Below, in pieces: positions 39,747 through 49,931 of a stretch of 64,000 bases of DNA (positions are counted from its first letter, which is position 1; every line of letters begins with the position of its first letter). The notes beneath the pieces are model-generated. The model was not told the origin of the DNA. It saw only the letters and a program-made list of their open reading frames with translations, and did not search any database. The stretch is from Photobacterium sanguinicancri (GTDB taxonomy: Bacteria; Pseudomonadota; Gammaproteobacteria; Enterobacterales; Vibrionaceae). The stretch lies in assembly GCF_024346675.1 (NCBI RefSeq), contig NZ_AP024850.1, forward strand, positions 3,224,001-3,288,000, in the 5' to 3' direction. The position numbers were made by a program, and so were the translations under genes.

Positions 39747-40550
39747 ATGCAGTCTCGTCTTTTACTTACCTTTCATCTTGTTTTTGCGGCATTCATTTTT
39801 CTCGTCAGTAGCACTGTGTTCGCAGCTCCCAAAGCGGATTTATGGTCATATTGGCAAAGCAGTAATGAAGCCAACAGCATGCCAATCAACCATCAATTAT
39901 GGCAACAGACGCTCAACCGCCACATAGTGCAGCAGGGCGATCAAACGCTATTTAGCTATAACCAAGTCGATCAAGAGGGAAAGTGGCAGCTCGATCGCTA
40001 CGTTCGCGAAATGAGTAAAATCAATCCTTTAAAATACCGTAAGGCGGAGCAATTTGCCTATTGGGTCAACCTCTACAATGCTCTCACAGTACAACTCATT
40101 GTTGATAATTACCCAATCAAGTCGATAACGAAGATCGGTGGGTTGTTTAGCTTTGGGCCGTGGGATGATGACGTCGTGACCGTGAACGGCAAAAAGCTCA
40201 CTTTAAATGATATTGAGCACCGAATCTTACGTCCGATTTGGCAAGACAACCGTATTCATTATGCGGTGAACTGCGCTAGCCTAGGTTGCCCTAATCTACA
40301 AGTACATGCCTTCACTGCCAGCAATAGTGACCACTTACTTGATCTCGCCGCCAAGCAATTCATCAATAGTAAAAAAGGCGTTATCAGCACGAATAACAAG
40401 ACCCAACTGTCGTCTATATACGATTGGTATCAAGCTGACTTCGGCAATACGGCGCAGCTCCAGCGACACCTGAATCAATACCGCACCACTCCAGTGACAC
40501 TGAAAAATATCGATTATGATTACGACTGGGCACTGAACGAGGCAAAATAA
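39747..40550 (+). CDS. DUF547 domain secreted protein
   Basis: I start at ATG 39747 (AAAAAGG six bases upstream) rather than the TTG two codons earlier. The 267-residue protein has a signal peptide (MQSRLLLTFHLVFAAFIFLV, cleavage near TVFA). The rest is a DUF547 domain with the typical KYRKAEQFAYWVNLYNALTVQLI, GGLFSFGPWDD and HYAVNCASLGCPNL blocks. The paired cysteines of the last block are probably a disulphide. The family is widespread in marine bacteria and its activity is unknown; a papain-like fold has been suggested for relatives. It is a single gene between leuD and the thiamine operon. Confidence 0.85.
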   Translation: MQSRLLLTFHLVFAAFIFLVSSTVFAAPKADLWSYWQSSNEANSMPINHQLWQQTLNRHIVQQGDQTLFSYNQVDQEGKWQLDRYVREMSKINPLKYRKAEQFAYWVNLYNALTVQLIVDNYPIKSITKIGGLFSFGPWDDDVVTVNGKKLTLNDIEHRILRPIWQDNRIHYAVNCASLGCPNLQVHAFTASNSDHLLDLAAKQFINSKKGVISTNNKTQLSSIYDWYQADFGNTAQLQRHLNQYRTTPVTLKNIDYDYDWALNEAK

Positions 40551-40610
40551 TGCCAATCATTGTCCCCGTCCCCTAGCAACACCACGCTTGCACCATTACA
40601 ATGACGACGT

Positions 40611-40714
40611 TCTCATTGGGGAGCTAACAAGAAGGCTTACGCTTTCTTCAGCTGAGATTGCACACGCAGAACCCACAGAACCTGAACCAGCTAATACTGG
40701 CGTAGGAATTGAGA
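40611..40714 (+). promoter_or_regulatory. TPP riboswitch (thi box) of thiBPQ
   Basis: The conserved core is present in order: GGGGAGCT, then GCTGAGAT (40651-40658), ACCC, GAACCTGAACCAGCTAATAC, and GGCGTAGGAA. Outer strands TCTCA (40611-40615) and TGAGA (40710-40714) close the P1 helix. Thiamine diphosphate binding would lower thiBPQ expression. I see no clear terminator between it and thiB, so it may act on translation. Confidence 0.95.
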
Positions 40715-40824
40715 AGTCGCTAAGTACTGTTTATCTAGCCAGATACTCCCTTAAGCCACCTTTTTCTCAACCCTCGCTCATTTGATTTATTGCCAGCAGG
40801 ATGCAACGGCATCAGGAGCGCTTT

Positions 40825-41823
40825 GTGAAAAAACTACTACCTCTACTGACTTTAACGCTTGCGACCAGCAGTGTATTTGCCGCCGAACAAGACGCAAAAG
40901 CAACATTAACTGTGTACACCTATGGCTCATTTGCCTCTGATTGGGGCCCCGGTCCTGCGATTAAAAAAGCATTTGAAGCCGAGTGTGACTGTACGTTGAA
41001 TTTAGTCGCGCTAGATGATGGCGTCTCAATTTTAAATCGTGTTCGCCTTGAAGGCCGAAACAGCAAAGCCGATATTCTATTGGGACTCGATAACAACCTT
41101 ATCGAAGAAGCAAAAAAAACCGGTTTATTAGCGCAGCACAAAGTCGATACCAGCAAGGTTATCTTGCCTAATGGCTGGAATGACAACACCTTCGTACCTT
41201 ACGATTACGGTTACTTTGCGTTTGTTTACGACAGCACTAAACTGAAAAACCCGCCAAAGAGCTTAAAAGAATTAGTGGAACGTGACGATCTATCGATCCT
41301 TTACCAAGATCCTCGTACTTCCACCCCTGGACAAGGTTTGATGCTATGGATGAAGTCAGTGTATGGCGATCAATCCACCAATGCATGGCAGCAAATGGCA
41401 AAGAAAACAGTGACCGTCACCAAAGGCTGGTCTGAAGCATATAGCATGTTCCTCAAAGGCGAAGCTGATATGGTGTTGTCATACACCACCTCTCCGGCTT
41501 ACCACATCATCGCTGAACAGAAGAATCAATATATCGCCGCAGATTTCAGTGAAGGGCATTACATGCAAGTAGAAGTGGCCGCCAAGCTCAAAAATAGCCC
41601 ACACCCCAAGTTAGCCGATCAATTTATGGATTTCATTGTTAGTGATGGCTTCCAATCCAATATGGCAACAGGTAATTGGATGTATCCAGTGACATCCCAG
41701 CCGCTTCCTGATGGTTTCAACCAATTAACTGTACCTGAAAAAGCACTGGAGTTTGATGCTACTGAGGTTGCTAAACAGCGCCGTAGCTGGATCCGCGAAT
41801 GGCAACATGCGTTAACGCAATAA
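40825..41823 (+). CDS. thiB: Thiamine/TPP-binding periplasmic protein
   Basis: ThiB delivers thiamine and its phosphates to the ThiPQ importer. I prefer GTG 40825 with AGGAG six bases before it. The product is then 332 residues with a clean signal peptide (KKLLPLLTLTLATSSVFA). The in-frame ATG at 40801 would put a charged extension in front. The mature protein starts AEQDAKATLTVYTYGSFASD, the solute-binding fold of iron/thiamine binders, and has the aromatic motif GWSEAYSMFLKGEADMVLSY. It heads the operon behind the TPP riboswitch; thiP starts 13 bases after its stop. Confidence 0.94.
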   Translation: MKKLLPLLTLTLATSSVFAAEQDAKATLTVYTYGSFASDWGPGPAIKKAFEAECDCTLNLVALDDGVSILNRVRLEGRNSKADILLGLDNNLIEEAKKTGLLAQHKVDTSKVILPNGWNDNTFVPYDYGYFAFVYDSTKLKNPPKSLKELVERDDLSILYQDPRTSTPGQGLMLWMKSVYGDQSTNAWQQMAKKTVTVTKGWSEAYSMFLKGEADMVLSYTTSPAYHIIAEQKNQYIAADFSEGHYMQVEVAAKLKNSPHPKLADQFMDFIVSDGFQSNMATGNWMYPVTSQPLPDGFNQLTVPEKALEFDATEVAKQRRSWIREWQHALTQ

Positions 41824-41836
41824 AGGCATATCTCGT

Positions 41837-43426
41837 TTGAACACTCGCTTTACCTCGTTACTACCCGGCATTACCGCTGCTGGGTGCATCTTGGCGTTAA
41901 TGGTATTAGCCATTAGCGCCCTACTCGGCCAAGCCGACGAATTATCACCTCTCACTTTATGGCACGACCCCTATTTACGCCACGTTACTGGGTTTAGTTT
42001 CTACCAAGCATTCCTATCAACCCTATTAAGTGTTGTTCCCGCGATTCCCGTCGCCTATGCACTTTCTCGCCGCCAATTTATTGGACGAGCTCTATTACTG
42101 CGTATCTTTGCCATGACGCTGGTACTACCCGTCTTGGTCGCGGTGTTTGGTTTACTGTCGATATACGGTAAAAGTGGCTTAATTAATCAATGGCTTGCCG
42201 CTATTGGTGTAGATATCCAGCTCAATATTTATGGTTTAAGCGGGATCTTACTGGCCCACATCTTTTTAAACCTCCCCCTTGCCGTGCGTTTGTTACTGCA
42301 AAGTTTAGAAGGGATCCCTCACGAGCAACATCAGCTCGCCGCACATTTAGGTATTACTGGGTGGGACAAATTTCGCTTAGTGGCGTGGCCTCGATTACAG
42401 CAGCAATTACCGCACGTGATCGGCTTAATCTTTATGCTGTGTTTCACTAGTTTTGCGGTGATCATGTCGCTCGGTGGCGGACCAAAAGCCACCACCATCG
42501 AGCTTGCGATTTACCAAGCCCTACGTTACGACTTTGACCTAGCAGCGGGAGCCTTATTGGCATTGTGGCAAATGCTACTGTGTTGCTCATTAGTGTTAGC
42601 ATCACAACGTTTTGCTAAACCGTTAGCCACCCTTAGCGGTACAGTGAATCAAGATCCTCACAACTACCAAGATAGGTGGCATAGTAAACTTTGGGACGGC
42701 TTATGGATTGGCGGTGGGATCTTACTGGTTGCCCCACCCTTACTGTCGGTGATCATTTCAGGCATTAATCAACAGCTCATTAGCCAACTGAGCTCACCTG
42801 CATTATGGCAAGCCATCAGTCAATCATTACAGATTGCGACAATGTCTTGTTTCATTGCTGTTATCAGTGGCATCGCCATTTTGCTCACAAGCCGCCAATG
42901 GCGTCTGCAACGCAAAAAGTGGGCAGCCGATGGTATTGAATTAATCGGCGCAATCATTCTTGTGACCCCAGGCTTAGTGCTTAGTACTGGGTTATTTTTA
43001 TTACTGCGCCAATATACCGATGCCTTTGCGATGGCCTTTTGGGTCGTGGTGACGGTTAATGCTTTAATGGCACTTCCTTACGTGATTAAAACACTCAGCC
43101 AACCAATGCTGCACGTCGCTCAGCAATTTAATCCACTCTGTGCCAGTTTAGGCATGACAGGCTTATCACGCCTGCGATTGTTGGAATGGCGAGCACTGCG
43201 CAAACCGCTAGCCCAAGCTTTTGCGATCGGCTTTGTTCTGTCACTGGGGGATTTAAGTGCGATTGCCTTATTTGGCAGCCAAGACTTTAAAACCTTACCG
43301 CTGTATTTATTTGAATTATTAGGTAGCTATCAAATGGATGCCGCCGCCGTCGCAGCACTCATCCTACTACTACTGAGCTTAGGGTTATTTACCTTAGTTG
43401 AAACTGTGCTACTTAGGAAAAAATGA
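41837..43426 (+). CDS. thiP: Thiamine ABC transporter permease
   Basis: The 529-residue inner-membrane protein has two homologous halves, each with about six membrane helices and an EAA loop that docks on the ATPase. The loops are AAHLGITGWDKFRLVAWPRL in the first half and ASLGMTGLSRLRLLEWRALR in the second. This fused permease is typical of ThiP (536 in E. coli). The start is TTG 41837, with AAAGG ten bases before it; no better in-frame start exists after the thiB stop. The stop is one base from the thiQ start. Confidence 0.92.
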   Translation: MNTRFTSLLPGITAAGCILALMVLAISALLGQADELSPLTLWHDPYLRHVTGFSFYQAFLSTLLSVVPAIPVAYALSRRQFIGRALLLRIFAMTLVLPVLVAVFGLLSIYGKSGLINQWLAAIGVDIQLNIYGLSGILLAHIFLNLPLAVRLLLQSLEGIPHEQHQLAAHLGITGWDKFRLVAWPRLQQQLPHVIGLIFMLCFTSFAVIMSLGGGPKATTIELAIYQALRYDFDLAAGALLALWQMLLCCSLVLASQRFAKPLATLSGTVNQDPHNYQDRWHSKLWDGLWIGGGILLVAPPLLSVIISGINQQLISQLSSPALWQAISQSLQIATMSCFIAVISGIAILLTSRQWRLQRKKWAADGIELIGAIILVTPGLVLSTGLFLLLRQYTDAFAMAFWVVVTVNALMALPYVIKTLSQPMLHVAQQFNPLCASLGMTGLSRLRLLEWRALRKPLAQAFAIGFVLSLGDLSAIALFGSQDFKTLPLYLFELLGSYQMDAAAVAALILLLLSLGLFTLVETVLLRKK

Positions 43427-43427
43427 T

Positions 43428-44147
43428 ATGTTGAAACTCGAGCAGCTTAGCCACAGCTACCAACCTCACACCGCTAATGCCCAGCCAATGAACCTGTCTT
43501 TTTCACTTGAGGCGCAACAAGGCGATATCGTGGCATTAATAGGTCCAAGCGGCGCTGGGAAAAGTACCTTACTGGGATTGATTGCAGGGTTCCTTAAACC
43601 TGATAACGGTAAGTTAACCATAGAGAATCAATCTATTTTTCAGCAGGCTCCGGCTGAGCGTCCGCTATCTATGCTATTTCAAGAACATAATCTATTTCCA
43701 CATCTCACTGTGTCAGAAAATATTGGGCTAGGTATTCACCCGGGCTTAAAACTGACCCAAGCTGATAAAGAATCGATCGTGGTTGCCGCTGCACGTGTCG
43801 GCATCCAGCAATACCTCGGCCGCCTCCCTGAACAATTATCGGGTGGTCAAAAGCAGCGCGTTGCGCTCGCCCGTTGTTTAGTACGACACCGTCCACTGTT
43901 ACTGTTAGATGAGCCCTTCTCAGCATTAGATCCCGCGCTACGTAAAGAGATGCTGGAGTTAGTGAGAAGTCTGGCCCGTGAGCATCAAATTACCGTCCTT
44001 ATGGTCACTCATAGTCCAGAAGATGCCCTCAAGATCGCCAACAAATGTGCATTTATCACAAATGGTAGCATCACCGTCTTTGGTGATACTCAGCCGATGC
44101 TAACGCAGCCTCAAGATGCTGAACTCAAGCATTACCTTGGTCTTTAA
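43428..44147 (+). CDS. thiQ: Thiamine ABC transporter ATP-binding protein
   Basis: ThiQ powers thiamine uptake by ThiBPQ. The start is ATG 43428, just past the thiP stop; a frame extending to 43398 lies inside thiP. The 239-residue protein shows Walker A GPSGAGKST, signature LSGGQKQRVALARC, Walker B LLLLDEPFSALD and the switch His in MVTHSPEDA. The length fits E. coli ThiQ (232). The gene ends at a strong hairpin terminator. Confidence 0.95.
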   Translation: MLKLEQLSHSYQPHTANAQPMNLSFSLEAQQGDIVALIGPSGAGKSTLLGLIAGFLKPDNGKLTIENQSIFQQAPAERPLSMLFQEHNLFPHLTVSENIGLGIHPGLKLTQADKESIVVAAARVGIQQYLGRLPEQLSGGQKQRVALARCLVRHRPLLLLDEPFSALDPALRKEMLELVRSLAREHQITVLMVTHSPEDALKIANKCAFITNGSITVFGDTQPMLTQPQDAELKHYLGL

Positions 44148-44177
44148 TTGTTAACAGGGCCATAAGCTAAAAATGAG

Positions 44178-44210
44178 AAAGGGAGAACACGATAATGATT
44201 CTCCCTTTTT
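44178..44210 (+). terminator. Terminator of thiBPQ
   Basis: AAAGGGAGAA and TTCTCCCTTT form a 10-bp stem, followed by further T. On minus it can also slow transcription from the phoH-like gene. Confidence 0.85.
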
Positions 44211-44239
44211 AATGTTCACACATTTAATCAATCAGAAAG

Positions 44240-45616
44240 TTAGAGATTTTCTTCTGCAAATTCCGCCAAGCGGCTACGCACAACGCCATTGAGATAAATA
44301 TTGGCGCTACCTTCAAAGTTTTTAAAGCGCTCAACGATATAAGTAAGCCCTGACGTTACGGGCGATAAATAACTCGAGTCAATCTGAGCAAGGTTACCCG
44401 AACAGACCAATTTAGTGCCTTCACCGCAACGGGTGATGATGGTTTTGATTTGTGACGCAGTGAGGTTCTGACATTCATCCAAGAGTACAAACGCATTTTG
44501 GATAGAACGCCCCCGCATGAAGTTAATCGATTTAAATTGAATATTGGCTTTATCAAAAATGTACCGCATTGATCCATCAGTACAGACATCGTTTTTGTGT
44601 AACGCTTCCATGGTATCGGTGACAGCCGCTAGCCATGGCATCATTTTTTCTTCTTCTGTTCCGGGTAAAAAACCAATCGACTCTGCGATTTCAGGGGTAT
44701 TTCGAGTCACAATGATTTTATCGTACATGCCCTTTTCAATCACTTGCTCTAACGCTGCTGCCATCGCCAAAATGGTTTTACCACAGCCCGCTGGCCCCGT
44801 TAAAATCACTAAGTCGATGTCAGGGTCGAGCATGGCATCAAGTGCCATACCTTGATAGACATTTTTAGGGTGAATACCCCACGCCTTACGGTGCATTAAC
44901 CGCTCATGACCAATATCTTTTAATGTCACAGTGTCATTATCAATTTGCTTGATACGCCCAGCAAACTCTTGTTCTTCATCAATCAGGTATTGATTGACGA
45001 ACGGTTGATCAAACAAATTAACAGGGAGTTTATGTAACGTGGCACGACCTCGGCTTTCCGATTGGCACTCACCAACCTGATCCCAGAAACGGCCAGGGTA
45101 TTTAATGAAACCTTTGGTCAGTAAGCTCACATCATCAATTAACTGATCCGAACGGTAATCATCAACAAAATAAACACCCGCGCCTTTCGCACGTAAACGC
45201 ATGTTGATGTCTTTGGTGATCAACACAACATCGCGCGGTGCATAATGTTGCTGTAAGTACAGCACCCCATTCAAAATGCGGTTGTCACCCGCTTTGTCAG
45301 TAAATGCATGTACTGTTTCTGTGATTTCATAATCCGCAAAGATAGCAATGGTGCCATTGTGTGCGGTTTGTTTTGAGAAAGGGATCCCCGCAGATATCTG
45401 CTCTGGGGTAGCGTCGTGGAAAATATCTTCTAGCGCTCGAATCGCGACTCGGGCATCGCGGGCAACATCACGCTTACTATCCTTAATGCGATCAAGTTCT
45501 TCGAGGACAGTCATCGGTATGACGACGTCATGTTCTTGGAAGGAATAAATCGCGAGAGGCTCGTGTAGCAAGATATTAGTATCGAGAACAAAGACTTTCC
45601 GATCTGAATCGCCCAT
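44240..45616 (-). CDS. PIN domain plus PhoH-like ATPase
   Basis: The 458-residue protein (start ATG 45616, GGAGG five bases before; a GTG two codons earlier overlaps that site) joins two domains. Residues about 6-130 are a PIN nuclease-like domain, opening KVFVLDTNILLHEP with its catalytic Asp and carrying further acidic positions. The C-terminal part is a PhoH-type ATPase with Walker A LTGPAGCGKTILA and Walker B FVLLDECQNL. Such PhoH2/YlaK-type proteins are implicated in RNA unwinding and cleavage. It is divergent from rapA across 362 bases. Confidence 0.9.
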   Translation of the reverse strand: MGDSDRKVFVLDTNILLHEPLAIYSFQEHDVVIPMTVLEELDRIKDSKRDVARDARVAIRALEDIFHDATPEQISAGIPFSKQTAHNGTIAIFADYEITETVHAFTDKAGDNRILNGVLYLQQHYAPRDVVLITKDINMRLRAKGAGVYFVDDYRSDQLIDDVSLLTKGFIKYPGRFWDQVGECQSESRGRATLHKLPVNLFDQPFVNQYLIDEEQEFAGRIKQIDNDTVTLKDIGHERLMHRKAWGIHPKNVYQGMALDAMLDPDIDLVILTGPAGCGKTILAMAAALEQVIEKGMYDKIIVTRNTPEIAESIGFLPGTEEEKMMPWLAAVTDTMEALHKNDVCTDGSMRYIFDKANIQFKSINFMRGRSIQNAFVLLDECQNLTASQIKTIITRCGEGTKLVCSGNLAQIDSSYLSPVTSGLTYIVERFKNFEGSANIYLNGVVRSRLAEFAEENL

Positions 45617-45978
45617 AGGCACCTCCTTGGTAACATTCAGGTGATATTACATCTACCACCACTCTTTAAGCGTATGACAGTTATTGGCATTTGCTGCATT
45701 TTCACTAAACTATCGCTCCTCTGACTCTATTAAAGACCGGACATTTTTAAATAAATGTGACAAAACTACTTTGTCGCATTCAAAACACTTTCACCGTGAC
45801 CTCTTTCACATCATGCAGTAACATGACTTCCCTTTTTTCTGGTACGAATTCTGGCTTACACTTAATAGCTGTGCTTTTTTAGCTTCGCATGACACTTTGA
45901 GTGTTCAGTGCTTAGCCAAAGCACCAATACCAGATAACGCATTTTCAATTTCAAAGAATTTAGAAGGTTTTAGCCACT
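45617..45978. other. Divergent control region between phoH-like gene and rapA
   Basis: No gene is supported. It contains an 11-bp hairpin with one G-U pair at 45754-45780 (AATGTGACAAA/TTTGTCGCATT), which could be an operator or RNA structure. Promoters for both genes should be here, but no strong consensus pair stands out. Confidence 0.5.
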
Positions 45979-48897
45979 ATGCCATTTGCTTTGGGTCAAC
46001 GTTGGATCAGTGATACTGAAAGTGATTTAGGATTAGGTACAGTTGTCGCCTGTGACGCACGTACTGTCAGCCTAATGTTCTCCGCGAGTGAGGAGAGCCG
46101 CCTGTATTCCCGAAACGAAGCCCCTGTAACCCGCGTGATGTTCAACGTGGGTGATGTGGTTGAAAGCCATGAAGGTTGGTCTTTAAACGTTGAACGCGTT
46201 GACGAAGACGGCGGTGTACTTACGTATGTGGGTACACGCGCAGACACAGGTGAAGAAGACGTAAAATTACGCGAGATTTTTCTAAACCACCAAATCCGCT
46301 TCAACAAACCACAAGACAAGCTATTCGCAGGTCAAATTGATCGTATGGATCGCTTTGCGCTGCGCTACCGTGCGCTAAAAAATCAATACGAACAGCACAA
46401 GAGCCCGCTACGTGGGCTGTGTGGTATGCGTGCAGGTTTGATTCCACACCAGCTATTCATTGCTCACGAAGTCGGTCGCCGTTACGCTCCGCGCGTTTTA
46501 CTGGCAGATGAAGTAGGTCTAGGTAAAACTATCGAAGCCGGTATGATCATCCACCAGCAAGTGCTCTCAGGCCGAGCTGAACGTATTTTGATCTTAGTAC
46601 CTGAAACGCTGCAACATCAGTGGCTAGTCGAAATGATGCGCCGCTTTAACCTGCACTTCTCTATCTTTGATGAAGAGCGCTGTGTTGAAGCTTATGCCGA
46701 TTCAGCAAACCCATTTGATACCGCACAATACGTTCTGTGTTCGTTAGACTTCCTACGCAAGAGTCGTCGTCGCTTTGAACAAGCGCTAGATGCTGACTGG
46801 GATCTATTGGTTGTCGACGAAGCCCACCACCTTGAGTGGAGCGAAGACAAACCGAGCCGTCAATACCAAGTCGTTGAAGCCATTGCTGAAAAAACACCTG
46901 CGGTACTGCTACTAACCGCAACACCAGAGCAACTGGGTCACGAAAGTCACTTTGCCCGTCTACGTTTGCTCGACCCAGATCGTTTCTACGATTACCAAGC
47001 ATTTGTTGAAGAAGAGCGCCAGTACGCGCCCGTTGCCGATGCGGTATCACGCTTACTCTCTGGCGAGAAACTCGATAACGATGCTAAAAATACGCTCGTC
47101 GAGCTGCTTTCAGAGCAAGATATCGAACCTATGCTACGCATTATCGAATCGAGTGATATCGACGATGAAGCAAGCCAAACCGTACGCCATGAACTGATCG
47201 ATAACCTCATGGATCGCCACGGTACGGGTCGTGTTCTGTTCCGTAATACTCGATCTGCGATTAAAGGTTTTCCAACACGTCACTTAAACCTTTACCCACT
47301 TGCGATGCCAACGCAATACACCACGGCAATGCGTGTAGCAAGCATGATGATGGGCAAAGTAAGCGACGAAGAGAAAGTACTGAAGTTACTTTACCCAGAA
47401 GACATCTTTCAAGAATTTGAAGGTGAATCAGCAACATGGTGGAACTTCGATCCGCGTGTTAACTGGTTACTGGATACGCTGAAAGCGAACCGCAACGAAA
47501 AAGTGTTGGTTATCTGCTCTCGTGCTCAAACCGCATTAACGCTAGAACAAGCATTGCGTGAACGTGAAGGTATTCGCTCAACCGTCTTCCACGAAGGCAT
47601 GTCGATCATTGAACGAGATAAAGCGGCCGCTTACTTCGCCCAAGAAGAAGACGGCGCACAAGTTCTGCTGTGTTCAGAAATCGGTTCAGAAGGCCGTAAC
47701 TTCCAATTCGCTAATCAGTTGGTGATGTTTGATCTACCAAACAATCCAGACCTGCTGGAGCAACGTATTGGTCGCTTAGATCGTATCGGTCAAAAACGCG
47801 ATATCGAAATTCATGTTCCTTTCCTAGAAGGCACCTCACAAGCTCTATTGGCACGTTGGTTTAACGAGGGTCTAAACGCTTTTGAAGAAACCTGCCCAAC
47901 AGGCCGTGCCGTTTATGAGCACGTTCGTAGTGATTTAATTACCCTACTAACCAGCAACGGGCATGATAGCGAGGCTTTGGAAGCCTTGATTGAGCAAAGT
48001 GCAACTATGCACAACGAGCTAAAATCTAAGCTAGAACAAGGCCGTGACCGTCTATTAGAAATTCACTCTAACGGTGGTGATGCTGCGAACGATTTAGTAA
48101 CCCGTATCTCAGCCAAAGATGGCGACACCAATTTAGTCACATTTGCACTGGGTCTGTTTGATACCATAGGTTTAAACCAAGATGACAAAGGCGAAAATGC
48201 GATTGTGGTTTCACCATCTGAGCACATGATGGTCGCGAGCTACCCTGGTTTACCTTACGACGGTTGTACCATCACCTTTGATCGCGACACGGCACTATCT
48301 CGCGAAGATCTGCACTTCCTGAGCTGGGAGCACCCAATGATCCAAGGCGGTATCGATTTACTGCTATCTGAAGGAGTGGGTACCACTGCAGTTTCGCTAT
48401 TGAAGAACAAAGCACTACCAGCCGGTACACTGCTATTAGAATTGGTATACGTGGTTGATGCTCAAGCACCTAAGCAATCGGGTATTGGGCGTTTCTTACC
48501 GCAAACACCTATTCGTATTTTGCTTGATGCAAAAGGCAATAACCTGTCAGCTCAAGTGGAATTTGAAAGCTTTAACCGCCAGCTCAGCCCAGTTAACCGC
48601 CACCTTGCGAGTAAGCTGGTAAACTCGGTGCAAAAAGAAGTGCACGTGCTGATTGAACACGCAGAGCAAGTGATCACTAAAGAAGCGGTAAGCATTCGCG
48701 AAAATGCACAAGCAGAGATGGAAAGCACCTTACGTGCTGAACTAGATCGACTACAAGCCTTGAAAGCGGTTAACCCGAACATTCGTGATGATGAGTTAGA
48801 ACTGATTGAATCGCAGATCCAAGATCTCACGACTTATATCAGTAAAGCGCAAGTGCAGCTAGATTCACTACGCTTAATCGCCGTCAGTCATAACTAA
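45979..48897 (+). CDS. rapA: RNA polymerase-associated ATPase RapA (HepA)
   Basis: RapA is a Swi2/Snf2 ATPase that recycles RNA polymerase stuck after transcription. The 972-residue protein starts [20 protein letters not shown] (two N-terminal Tudor-like barrels). It has Walker A DEVGLGKT with Lys183, DEAHH at 280-284, and helicase motifs V/VI in [20 protein letters not shown] and [13 protein letters not shown]. The length is four residues more than E. coli RapA. It lies just before rluA as in E. coli. Confidence 0.96.
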   Translation: MPFALGQRWISDTESDLGLGTVVACDARTVSLMFSASEESRLYSRNEAPVTRVMFNVGDVVESHEGWSLNVERVDEDGGVLTYVGTRADTGEEDVKLREIFLNHQIRFNKPQDKLFAGQIDRMDRFALRYRALKNQYEQHKSPLRGLCGMRAGLIPHQLFIAHEVGRRYAPRVLLADEVGLGKTIEAGMIIHQQVLSGRAERILILVPETLQHQWLVEMMRRFNLHFSIFDEERCVEAYADSANPFDTAQYVLCSLDFLRKSRRRFEQALDADWDLLVVDEAHHLEWSEDKPSRQYQVVEAIAEKTPAVLLLTATPEQLGHESHFARLRLLDPDRFYDYQAFVEEERQYAPVADAVSRLLSGEKLDNDAKNTLVELLSEQDIEPMLRIIESSDIDDEASQTVRHELIDNLMDRHGTGRVLFRNTRSAIKGFPTRHLNLYPLAMPTQYTTAMRVASMMMGKVSDEEKVLKLLYPEDIFQEFEGESATWWNFDPRVNWLLDTLKANRNEKVLVICSRAQTALTLEQALREREGIRSTVFHEGMSIIERDKAAAYFAQEEDGAQVLLCSEIGSEGRNFQFANQLVMFDLPNNPDLLEQRIGRLDRIGQKRDIEIHVPFLEGTSQALLARWFNEGLNAFEETCPTGRAVYEHVRSDLITLLTSNGHDSEALEALIEQSATMHNELKSKLEQGRDRLLEIHSNGGDAANDLVTRISAKDGDTNLVTFALGLFDTIGLNQDDKGENAIVVSPSEHMMVASYPGLPYDGCTITFDRDTALSREDLHFLSWEHPMIQGGIDLLLSEGVGTTAVSLLKNKALPAGTLLLELVYVVDAQAPKQSGIGRFLPQTPIRILLDAKGNNLSAQVEFESFNRQLSPVNRHLASKLVNSVQKEVHVLIEHAEQVITKEAVSIRENAQAEMESTLRAELDRLQALKAVNPNIRDDELELIESQIQDLTTYISKAQVQLDSLRLIAVSHN

Positions 48898-48936
48898 AAC
48901 GGCTCTAGGTTTCACACCCTAGTCAACAGATAAGCC

Positions 48937-48972
48937 AGGACCGTATCATGCAAACATGATGCGGTCTTTCCT
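48937..48972 (+). terminator. Hairpin after rapA
   Basis: GACCGTATCAT and ATGATGCGGTC form 11 bp with one G-U pair, but only TTT follows. It may give partial termination between rapA and rluA. Confidence 0.55.
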
Positions 48973-49036
48973 TATCACTAAGACGACCGATACAGTAAAA
49001 ACCAATTCCAATCTGGATAATCAGATCGAGCATGCT

Positions 49037-49867
49037 ATGAACCCATTACCAGTACTGGACTACCACCCTCCTATCGACCCTTGGCTTGATGTTTTATACC
49101 AAGACGATGATATTATCGCGCTAAACAAGCCTGCAGGGCTGCTGTCTAACCCCGGTAGATTGCCAGAGCATAACGACAGTATCTATAGCCGAGTACGCCG
49201 TGACTACCCAGATTCACATATTGTGCATCGCCTTGATATGGGAACCTCTGGCTTAATTATTATGGCCTTAAATAAAGCGTCTGAGCGTGATTTACATGCC
49301 CAGTTTCGCGAACGCTTAACCCATAAGGTTTATTATGCACTGGTTTGGGGACATATCGAGCAAGATGAAGGTTCGGTGGATTTACCCTTGATTTGTGACT
49401 GGCATAACCGTCCTCGTCAAAAAATCTGCCACACCGATGGCAAACCATCACTGACACATTACAAGGTCGTGTGCCGTAACCAAGATAATACGACGCTAGT
49501 ACGCTTATTGCCGATCACTGGCCGATCACATCAGCTACGCTTACACATGATGGCATTAGGACATCCGATTCTTGGGGATGAGTTTTATGCCAATGATGAA
49601 GCCAAAGCGATGTCACCACGACTGAACCTGCATGCAACAGAGCTATGCCTGTACCATCCAGCCACCAACCAACCGATCCATTTATTTGCGCCTTGCGATT
49701 TTTACCCTGATGCACCAAGCCAAACGTTGCCGCTGAATGAGCCGCGCCAAGAAGAGCCAGAGCGCCAATCACGCCGAGCTAAACGCGCAGAAAAACGTAA
49801 AGTCCATGAAGCACTAGTGGCACGCGCATTGTTGGCCCGTAACCAAGCGGGATCAGACAGTAACTAA
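49037..49867 (+). CDS. rluA: Dual-specificity rRNA/tRNA pseudouridine synthase RluA
   Basis: RluA converts U746 of 23S rRNA and U32 of several tRNAs to pseudouridine. I choose ATG 49037, which brings the start in line with E. coli (the frame extends to 48956 but that part has no similarity). The catalytic Asp lies in HRLDMGTSGL. Other blocks, such as LICDWHNRPRQK and ITGRSHQLRLHM, follow E. coli closely. It is about 276 residues against 219 in E. coli, owing to a charged C-terminal tail (RQEEPERQSRRAKRAEKRKV). The ribosome site is weak, so the start is less certain. Confidence 0.9.
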   Translation: MNPLPVLDYHPPIDPWLDVLYQDDDIIALNKPAGLLSNPGRLPEHNDSIYSRVRRDYPDSHIVHRLDMGTSGLIIMALNKASERDLHAQFRERLTHKVYYALVWGHIEQDEGSVDLPLICDWHNRPRQKICHTDGKPSLTHYKVVCRNQDNTTLVRLLPITGRSHQLRLHMMALGHPILGDEFYANDEAKAMSPRLNLHATELCLYHPATNQPIHLFAPCDFYPDAPSQTLPLNEPRQEEPERQSRRAKRAEKRKVHEALVARALLARNQAGSDSN

Positions 49868-49881
49868 TCCCGACTCAACAT

Positions 49882-49915
49882 AAAAAACGGGCGCCCTAAC
49901 TAAGGCGCCCGTTTT
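49882..49915. terminator. Bidirectional terminator between rluA and djlA
   Basis: ACGGGCGCC and GGCGCCCGT make a 9-bp stem flanked by A6 and TTTT, serving rluA on plus and djlA on minus. Confidence 0.92.
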
Positions 49916-49931
49916 ACGTTTAATGCGATTA

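Noticed and set aside
40588..40785. Open frame of 65 codons over the thi leader
   Set aside because: It lies across the TPP aptamer, whose RNA sequence explains the conservation; no ribosome site precedes it.
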